A stretch of 8,406 nt of DNA, taken from positions 1-8,406 of the forward strand of contig CALCOR010000357.1 in the NCBI GenBank assembly GCA_937897085.1, in the 5' to 3' direction. How positions within the stretch are numbered: position 1 is the first letter of the stretch; each line of letters begins with the position of its first letter. The notes beneath the pieces are model-generated. The model was given only the letters and a program-made list of their open reading frames with translations. It was not told the DNA's origin and made no database searches. The position numbers were made by a program, and so were the translations under genes. This document shows, one piece after another, positions 1 through 4,556 of the stretch. This stretch comes from an uncultured euryarchaeote (GTDB lineage: Archaea; Thermoplasmatota; Poseidoniia; Poseidoniales; Thalassarchaeaceae).

Positions 1-2327
1 ACGCGACGGTCGACCAGAACGGGTGTGCTTCGACACAGCGGGACACTGACAATGATGGCGTGAACGACGCCTTCGACGCCTTCCCCTTCGACTCCACACA
101 GTGGGCGGACACCGATGGTGACGGATATGGTGACAATGCGAACGGGAACAACTCGGACGCCTTCCCGAACGATGCGTCCCAATGGTCTGATGCAGATGGT
201 GATGGCTACGGTGACAACCCGAACGGGACCAACCCCGATGCTTTCCCACAGGATGGCACGCAGTGGTCCGATCAAGACGGCGACGGCTACGGTGACAACC
301 AGAACGGGACCAACCCCGATGTGTTCCCGAATGACCCGAGCCAGTGGTCTGATCAAGACGGCGACGGCTACGGTGACAATTCGAGCGGGACCAACCCCGA
401 TGCTTTCCCACAGGATGGAACGCAGTGGTCCGATCAAGACGGCGACGGCTATGGTGACAACCCCGCGGGCAACAACCCGGACGCCTTCCCCACTGACAGC
501 ACCCAGTGGGAGGATTCTGACGGCGACGGCTACGGCGACAACCCGTTCGGCGCCAACCCAGACGCATTCCCATCCGACAACACACAGTGGAACGACACCG
601 ATGGAGACGGCTACGGCGACAACCCGCTGGGCAACAACTCCGACGCCTTCCCCAATGACGGCACTCAGTGGGAGGACACCGATGGAGACGGCTACGGCGA
701 CAATCCGCTGGGCAACAACCCGGACGCCTTCCCCAACGACAGCACGCAGTGGGAGGACACCGATGGTGACGGCTATGGGAACAACCCACTCGGGAACAAC
801 CCGGACGCCTTCCCAACCGACGGTTCGCAATGGTTCGATCAGGATGGAGACGGATACGGTGACAACCCCCAGGGGAATAACTCAGACGTCTTCCCCACCG
901 ACTCGAGTCAGTGGTACGACCGAGATGGTGATGGCTACGGAGACAACCCGCTGGGCAACAACTCGGACGATTGCCCGGACACTCCCTCGGGCCTCGCGGT
1001 CGATGAGAACGGCTGTGCAGATTCCGAGCGTGACAGCGACAATGACGGAGTGATGGACGATGTCGACATCTGCCCGAGCGAGGATGCGAGCGGATACGAT
1101 GACGACAACGACGGCTGCATCGACGACAACGACCACGATGGAGTGCTGGACGATGTTGACCTGTGTGTTAACGAGGATGCCTCGGGATACGATGCGAACG
1201 GTGACGGCTGCATCGACGACACCGACGGAGATGGCGTGAAGGATGACACGGACATCTGTCGCTTAGAGGACGCATCGGGCTTCGATTCCAACGCGGATGG
1301 CTGCATCGACGACACTGACGGGGACCTCGTGAAGGATGATGTCGACCAATGTCCAACAGTCAATTCCACCGGCTGGGACAACGACGGAGATGGCTGCATC
1401 GACGACACCGACGCCGACACGATTCTGGATCCTGATGACGACTGCCCCGGCACACCTGCTGGTGCGCTGATCAACAGTACCGGCTGCGCCGATGTGCAGC
1501 GGGATACCGATGGCGACACCGTCAACAATGCCGTTGATGAATGTCCGATGACCCCGATTGGCCAGATGGTCGATGGTGTCGGCTGCGCAGACAGCCAGAA
1601 GGACACCGATTCAGACTACGTCAGGGACGACATCGACATCTGCCCCGGTTCTCCGTCTGGAACCCAGGTGGATTCAGTCGGCTGCGCGGACAGCCAGAAG
1701 GACACCGATGACGACGGGGTCACAGATGACCTCGACGACTGTGACGGCACACCAGTAGCCGAGGCGGCGAACTCTGAGGGGTGCTCGCTGTCGCAGATAG
1801 ATTCTGATTCCGATGGCTGGATGGACGATGAGGATGCGTTCCCGTTAGACCCGGCGGAACATCTTGACAGTGATGGCGATGGCGTGGGTGACAACAGCGA
1901 CTTCTTCCCCAACGATGCGACCAGGTCGCTTGAGTCTCATGGAGAGCAGGAGCCCAAAGGCATCTCCCAGACCGCGATGATAATCGCGGCTGTGGGGTCA
2001 CTGCTGTTCATCGCGGCAATGATCGTGTTGGTGCTGGCCTTCCGCCGCAAGAAGGATGACGACGATGAGCCGGATGCCCTCTACTCGGGCGCGATTTCGC
2101 AAGCGCCGGTAGAGCCGTTGCACACCGAGATCGCCGCCGCCGCGGCAGCCCAACTATCCATGTCTGACGAGCCCGCACTACCGGATGTCGCCGAAGCAAC
2201 TTCTCTGCTGGATGAGCAGCCAGCGGCGCAGGAGGAGCAGTGGACCGATGAACACGGTGTCAACTGGTATCGTCAGGCCGATGGAACACTGCTCCGCTGG
2301 GAAGGCGACGAGTGGCAACAGACGTGA
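1..2327 (+). CDS. Giant calcium-binding repeat surface protein, single-pass membrane anchor (5' partial)
   Basis: The reading frame is open to the left edge (first full codon at 3), so the true start and any signal peptide are missing; 774 residues are visible. An internal GTG at 60 is not a credible start, because the codons before it already encode the end of a TSP3-type repeat (VDQNGCASTQRDTDNDGV). Numbered from that GTG, residues 16-285 are ten 27-residue DGDGYGDN units and residues 305-575 are nine Cys-paired TSP3-like units. Two further Asp-rich motifs follow (about 580-620), then a hydrophobic helix at 638-661 followed by RRKK, an acidic Ala/Glu/Pro-rich linker, and an aromatic tail at 728-755. 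Asp-rich repeats of this kind bind Ca2+ in TSP3 families. The inferred topology is repeats outside and tail in the cytoplasm. Adhesion, surface structure or particle binding are possible roles, but none is shown. It converges with the downstream SDR gene. A C-terminal membrane protein is certain; the function is not. Confidence 0.9.
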   Translation, partial: ATVDQNGCASTQRDTDNDGVNDAFDAFPFDSTQWADTDGDGYGDNANGNNSDAFPNDASQWSDADGDGYGDNPNGTNPDAFPQDGTQWSDQDGDGYGDNQNGTNPDVFPNDPSQWSDQDGDGYGDNSSGTNPDAFPQDGTQWSDQDGDGYGDNPAGNNPDAFPTDSTQWEDSDGDGYGDNPFGANPDAFPSDNTQWNDTDGDGYGDNPLGNNSDAFPNDGTQWEDTDGDGYGDNPLGNNPDAFPNDSTQWEDTDGDGYGNNPLGNNPDAFPTDGSQWFDQDGDGYGDNPQGNNSDVFPTDSSQWYDRDGDGYGDNPLGNNSDDCPDTPSGLAVDENGCADSERDSDNDGVMDDVDICPSEDASGYDDDNDGCIDDNDHDGVLDDVDLCVNEDASGYDANGDGCIDDTDGDGVKDDTDICRLEDASGFDSNADGCIDDTDGDLVKDDVDQCPTVNSTGWDNDGDGCIDDTDADTILDPDDDCPGTPAGALINSTGCADVQRDTDGDTVNNAVDECPMTPIGQMVDGVGCADSQKDTDSDYVRDDIDICPGSPSGTQVDSVGCADSQKDTDDDGVTDDLDDCDGTPVAEAANSEGCSLSQIDSDSDGWMDDEDAFPLDPAEHLDSDGDGVGDNSDFFPNDATRSLESHGEQEPKGISQTAMIIAAVGSLLFIAAMIVLVLAFRRKKDDDDEPDALYSGAISQAPVEPLHTEIAAAAAAQLSMSDEPALPDVAEATSLLDEQPAAQEEQWTDEHGVNWYRQADGTLLRWEGDEWQQT
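105..914 (+). repeat. Ten 81-bp tandem repeats encoding 27-residue DGDGYGDN units
   Basis: Ten in-frame units of exactly 81 bp run without indels, each ending in a TGG (Trp) codon. The protein consensus is xDxDGDGYGDNPxGNNPDAFP followed by xDxTQW. A partial unit precedes the array (DAFPFDSTQW, ending at 104) and another follows it (915-971), after which the sequence switches to TSP3 units. No unit contains Cys. The DxDGDGYGD core resembles the calcium-coordinating loops of TSP3/EF-hand-like repeats. DNA similarity is uneven. Units 2-3 and 4-5 share a long nearly identical block at a 162-bp offset, and units 7 and 8 are nearly identical in their first halves, whereas other units differ at many synonymous sites. 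Unit 9 has GNN in place of GDN. Confidence 0.95.
972..1784 (+). repeat. Nine Cys-paired thrombospondin type 3-like repeats
   Basis: Nine units each carry two Cys in the pattern C(P)...GC followed by an Asp-rich loop such as DxDNDGVxDDxD, the hallmark of TSP3 calcium-binding repeats, where the paired Cys form disulfides in known family members. Two sub-types alternate in blocks. A 33-residue type (TPxGxxVxxxGCADxQ) occurs once at 972-1070. Four consecutive 31-residue units follow (period 93 bp, cysteines starting at 1071), with the signature SGYDxxxDGCIDD. Four more 33-type units then start at 1443, the last one diverged. The Cys pairs fit an extracellular, oxidising location and contrast with the Cys-free 27-residue array upstream. 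Confidence 0.85.
1971..2042 (+). other. Transmembrane helix and stop-transfer of the surface protein
   Basis: A stretch of 24 uncharged, mostly hydrophobic residues (TAMIIAAVGS..., ending VLAF) is followed at once by RRKK and then DDDDE. By the positive-inside rule this places the repeat region outside the cell and the C-terminal roughly 90 residues in the cytoplasm. It is the only hydrophobic segment in the visible part of the protein. Confidence 0.85.
2241..2324 (+). other. Trp-rich C-terminal tail module of the surface protein
   Basis: The last 28 residues contain four Trp and one Tyr in a compact pattern: W-T-D-E-H-G-V-N-W-Y-R, then Q-A-D-G-T-L-L-R-W, then E-G-D-E-W. They follow a low-complexity acidic and Ala-rich linker with a run of six alanines. 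The spacing recalls a small WW-like or beta-hairpin fold, but the canonical WW-domain signature is not met, so I do not assign a named domain. I recall similar tails on other Poseidoniia membrane proteins. That would make it a lineage-specific cytoplasmic docking element; this part is inference. Confidence 0.5.
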
Positions 2328-2336
2328 GCTGGCTCA
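2325..2336. repeat. Short inverted repeat spanning both convergent stop codons
   Basis: The sequence TGAGCTGGCTCA has 5-bp complementary arms (TGAGC/GCTCA). The TGA of the surface-protein gene forms the left end, and the TGA of the SDR gene (opposite strand) forms the right end. The spacing of 2 nt (4 nt if only four pairs form) is too tight for a strong hairpin, and no T-run follows on either strand. It may simply reflect two TGA stops close together. Confidence 0.3.
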
Positions 2337-3182
2337 GCCCAGTCCGCGGAACTCAGGAGTGTAAAGGTCTGGTTGAAGTTCGGCCTCAGGGTCGACGGCG
2401 TAACGGCTGAAGTCTTCAACGCCCGCTTCGCGCAGGACATCCTCGTCGAACACGAGGTTCCCGGTGTATTCCGAGGCTGGACGGGTGACCACGGCGTGCA
2501 CGGCGTCGCCCACCATCTCCGGATGCCGCGAGCGACGAGCCACCGCTTCACCGCCCAGCAAGTTCAGGATGGCGGCGGTGGCGATGGTGGTCTTCGGCCA
2601 GACCGCGTTGACCGCGATGCCTGCAGGCGCCAGTTCGGCGGCCAGCCCGACAGCGGCCATGCTCATCCCGTATTTCGACAGGGTGTAGGCGAGGTGCGGA
2701 GCCAGCCAGCGCGGATGCGGGTCGAGCGGCGGAGAGATCATCACGATGTGTGGATTCTCGGAGTTCGCTAGATGCGGTGCACACAGTTTGGACATCAGCC
2801 ACGCGCCGCGCATGTTGATCTGGTGCATCAGGTCGAACCGCTTCAATGAGGTGTGTTCAGTCGGGGCGATGAACACCGCGCCGGCGTTGTTCACCAGTAC
2901 GTCGATTCCCCCAAACCGTTCCACGGTGGCCTCAACGGCGGCGACAACCTGTTCCTCGTCGCGCAGATCCACCTGCACTGCCAGAGCGTGACCACCTGCC
3001 TGTTCCACTTCAGCTGCCACGCTATGGATGGTCCCGGGAAGTTTCGGATGTGGCTCGGAGGTCTTGGCGGCGATGACGACGTTGGCGCCATCTGCAGCGG
3101 CTCTGAGCGCGATCGCCTGCCCGATGCCACGGCTCGCCCCTGTCACCAGCACAGTTCGGCCAGCGAGGGTGGTTTCGCTCAT
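2334..3182 (-). CDS. HSDL2-like short-chain dehydrogenase/reductase
   Basis: This 282-residue classical SDR is an NAD(P)-dependent oxidoreductase. It has the Rossmann cofactor motif TGASRGIG at 14-21, NNAG at 98-101, the structural/catalytic Asn at about 123 (QINMRG), Ser150 in MISPP, and the catalytic Tyr166 and Lys170 in YTLSK. Several stretches match what I recall of the SDR domain of animal HSDL2: AAKTSEPHPKLPGTIH at 38-53, NMRGAWLMSK, ISPPL, AYTLSKYGMSM, VNAVWPKT at 191-198 and GNLVFDEDVL. HSDL2 acts in peroxisomes and mitochondria and is linked to fatty-acid metabolism, but its substrate is not firmly known. The C-terminal SCP2 sterol-carrier domain of HSDL2 is absent. As the last gene of the beta-oxidation operon it probably acts on an acyl or lipid-derived substrate. 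The ATG start at 3182 is supported by a GAGGTG site 7 nt upstream. Sure of SDR family, fairly sure of subfamily, unsure of substrate. Confidence 0.9.
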   Translation of the reverse strand: MSETTLAGRTVLVTGASRGIGQAIALRAAADGANVVIAAKTSEPHPKLPGTIHSVAAEVEQAGGHALAVQVDLRDEEQVVAAVEATVERFGGIDVLVNNAGAVFIAPTEHTSLKRFDLMHQINMRGAWLMSKLCAPHLANSENPHIVMISPPLDPHPRWLAPHLAYTLSKYGMSMAAVGLAAELAPAGIAVNAVWPKTTIATAAILNLLGGEAVARRSRHPEMVGDAVHAVVTRPASEYTGNLVFDEDVLREAGVEDFSRYAVDPEAELQPDLYTPEFRGLG

Positions 3183-3189
3183 CCAACCA

Positions 3190-3195
3190 CACCTC
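3190..3195 (-). promoter_or_regulatory. Ribosome-binding site of the SDR gene, overlapping the ACBP stop
   Basis: On the minus strand the sequence reads TGAGGTG, then 7 nt, then ATG. GAGGTG matches the archaeal anti-Shine-Dalgarno complement, and its first two bases belong to the TGA stop codon of the ACBP gene. It confirms the SDR start and suggests reinitiation or coupling. Confidence 0.7.
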
Positions 3196-3445
3196 AGGCG
3201 AGCAGGGAGTCGACGAGTTCGATGTATGACTTCATCGCATCCTCACTGGCGGTTCCCTTGACACCGAACCAGGCGTTCCATTTGGCAATCGCCTTCTGAC
3301 CCTTGGAGTACGGCTTGCGTCCACCCACGTCGCCCTCGGTCGCTTGCTTGTACAGCGCATACAAGCGCAGCAGGGTTCCATTCGATGGTTTTTCAGTCAG
3401 GTTCCACACGCGTTTACTCGCCCTTTCGAATTTCCGTTTCAACAT
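3194..3445 (-). CDS. Acyl-CoA-binding protein (ACBP)
   Basis: This 83-residue protein covers the whole ACBP fold, a four-helix bundle that binds long-chain acyl-CoA in the cytosol and buffers or delivers it to enzymes; the usual length is 85-90. Diagnostic features are KFERASKRV at the N-terminus, Tyr29, then LYKQATEGDV with Tyr32 and Lys33, AKWNAW with Lys55 (family position about 54), and the C-terminal SEDAMKSYIELVDSLL with Tyr74. These correspond to the Tyr28/Tyr31, Lys32, Lys54 and Tyr73 ligand contacts of animal ACBP. I chose the ATG at 3445 because GAGGAG lies 9 nt upstream and the protein then begins where typical ACBPs do. In-frame alternatives are GTG at 3490 (98 residues, overlapping the hydrolase gene by 20 nt), ATG at 3478 and ATG at 3466. 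ACBP is common in eukaryotes and patchy in bacteria and archaea. Its place in this operon points to handling acyl-CoA for beta-oxidation. Confidence 0.9.
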   Translation of the reverse strand: MLKRKFERASKRVWNLTEKPSNGTLLRLYALYKQATEGDVGGRKPYSKGQKAIAKWNAWFGVKGTASEDAMKSYIELVDSLLA

Positions 3446-3454
3446 CGTTCCAAT

Positions 3455-3460
3455 CTCCTC
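3455..3460 (-). promoter_or_regulatory. Ribosome-binding site favouring the ACBP start at 3445
   Basis: GAGGAG lies 9 nt before the ATG at 3445. A weaker GGTGA precedes the upstream ATG at 3466, and nothing convincing precedes the GTG at 3490. The spacing of the GGAG core (9 nt) agrees with the other sites in this operon (8-10 nt), so it decides the start, though not with certainty. Confidence 0.5.
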
Positions 3461-3470
3461 ATGCATTCTT

Positions 3471-4556
3471 TCACCCATCAGATCTGACACCTATACCGAA
3501 GCGGCCGCTCAGGAACGCCTCCAGCAGTTCTCGTCGTTCGGGAGAATCGGATAGTGATGAGTGGTCCAGAGTGGTCAGCACCTGCACCACAGCATCGGCG
3601 GGCAGGTGCGGAGTGAGTCTATTGAGATGGGCGTTACCGATTCGCTTGTCGCCACCGGCCTGCAGCACTAGCACCGGCAGGTCGGGAATGCCCCAGTTCG
3701 GTACCTGTGCGCCATCCCAGCGCACGTTCAGGTCGGGATGGATGCGTTCGTACTCGTTCCGAATCGCCTTGCGAGTCAATGGGAGCAGGAGTCTGCCGAG
3801 CGGCCCGGGATGGATTATCTTGATGAGCAGCGGGAACGAGGTGACCGGCGACTCAAGTATCGCCGAGCCGACCATTCCCTTCCACCAACCGGACTGATGG
3901 GAGGCTAGGCGCAAGGCGAGGAATCCGCCCATGCTGTGCCCGTAGATGTGGATGCGTTCGACGCCGAGTCGCTTGGCGTCGGATTGGATGCTGTCGAGCA
4001 GCAGTTCGATGTCGGCGAGCATCTTCAGTCCGGTCCACTCCTCGCGCAGCCCGGCCGAGCCGTGTCCGCGCATGTCGGGAGCGAGGATGTGCATGCCCTG
4101 ATCGTGCATGTGCAGCATGCGCTGCTCGATGCGGCCGGCGCAGGATCCCCAACCATGCAGGGCCAGCACGAGTTCACTCGACTTACTCTCCGATTCAAGC
4201 AGGTAGGCGGGAAGTCTGTCACCGCCCCATCCGGTGTAGCGGAACCATGTCCAATCTGGATGGCCGACCCGCTCGGGCATCAGCGGTGGCGAGGTGAGCA
4301 CTCGCCAGCGCACCAGCTTCTCGTGTCCGCGGATTGCGGCGTATCCGAGGGTCAGCGCGATACCGATCCATGCCCAGGCGGACCAGGCGAACTCTGGAAC
4401 CACCCACCAGAGCAGCATCAGCCCGAGTGCACCGGTGGCGATGACGGCGAGCGTGCTGTGGTCTTGGTATGACAGGGAGGACGAATATGCGGCTGAGCCG
4501 GCTGGGCGGTAGGGGATCGGTTCACGCGAATGCGTTGACCTGTTTGTGACCGACAT
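3471..4556 (-). CDS. Membrane-anchored alpha/beta hydrolase (serine hydrolase)
   Basis: This 361-residue protein has a polar N-terminus, two adjacent hydrophobic helices (about 36-53 and 57-75), and a cytosol-type alpha/beta hydrolase domain from about residue 100. Visible active-site elements are the oxyanion-hole HGWG at 134-137, the nucleophile elbow GHSMGG with Ser208, a likely acid Asp303 in QAGGDKRIG, and a likely His332 in TLDHSSLSD. DMRGHGSA at 161-168 is also typical of the family. Arg/Lys residues after the second helix (RGHEKLVRWR) suggest a helical hairpin with the catalytic domain on the cytoplasmic side. Substrate cannot be read from sequence. The operon suggests a lipid ester, monoacylglycerol or acyl thioester. 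The ATG at 4556 shares its A with the TGA of the acyl-CoA dehydrogenase gene and has GGAG 8 nt upstream; a GTG at 4559 would add one residue. Family assignment is firm, role is inferred. Confidence 0.88.
   Translation of the reverse strand: MSVTNRSTHSREPIPYRPAGSAAYSSSLSYQDHSTLAVIATGALGLMLLWWVVPEFAWSAWAWIGIALTLGYAAIRGHEKLVRWRVLTSPPLMPERVGHPDWTWFRYTGWGGDRLPAYLLESESKSSELVLALHGWGSCAGRIEQRMLHMHDQGMHILAPDMRGHGSAGLREEWTGLKMLADIELLLDSIQSDAKRLGVERIHIYGHSMGGFLALRLASHQSGWWKGMVGSAILESPVTSFPLLIKIIHPGPLGRLLLPLTRKAIRNEYERIHPDLNVRWDGAQVPNWGIPDLPVLVLQAGGDKRIGNAHLNRLTPHLPADAVVQVLTTLDHSSLSDSPERRELLEAFLSGRFGIGVRSDG

Noticed and set aside
60..62. GTG at 60 as the start of the surface protein
   Set aside because: The same frame is open to the left edge and the preceding codons encode a clear TSP3-type unit end, so the gene begins outside the window.
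105..914. Regular repeats considered as a CRISPR array
   Set aside because: The period is 81 bp with similarity across the whole unit, units are in frame and encode a calcium-binding motif, and no alternation of conserved repeat and unique spacer is seen.
115..1053. Long open frame on the + strand rich in Thr/Arg/Met within the repeat gene
   Set aside because: It is a +1-frame shadow of the 81-bp repeats. Because the repeat unit is a multiple of 3 with biased codons, alternative frames stay open, and its translation is low-complexity with no recognisable domain.
935..1606. 223-residue Ser/Pro-rich open frame on the minus strand
   Set aside because: It is the antisense of the Asp-codon-rich TSP3 region (GAC/GAT read as Val/Ser-type codons on the other strand). 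It has no ribosome-binding site and no family resemblance.
2325..2336. Inverted repeat as an intrinsic terminator
   Set aside because: The arms are 5 bp with a 2-nt spacing and no T-run follows on either strand, so it does not meet terminator criteria.
2334..3182. Possible truncated HSDL2 with SCP2 domain lost by frameshift
   Set aside because: The stop is followed after 6 nt by the end of the convergent gene, and no SCP2-like sequence is seen downstream, so this is a native stand-alone SDR rather than a broken fusion.
3194..3490. 98-residue version of ACBP starting at GTG 3490
   Set aside because: It overlaps the hydrolase gene, lacks a convincing ribosome-binding site and adds residues with no counterpart in typical ACBPs. 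It is kept only as an alternative.
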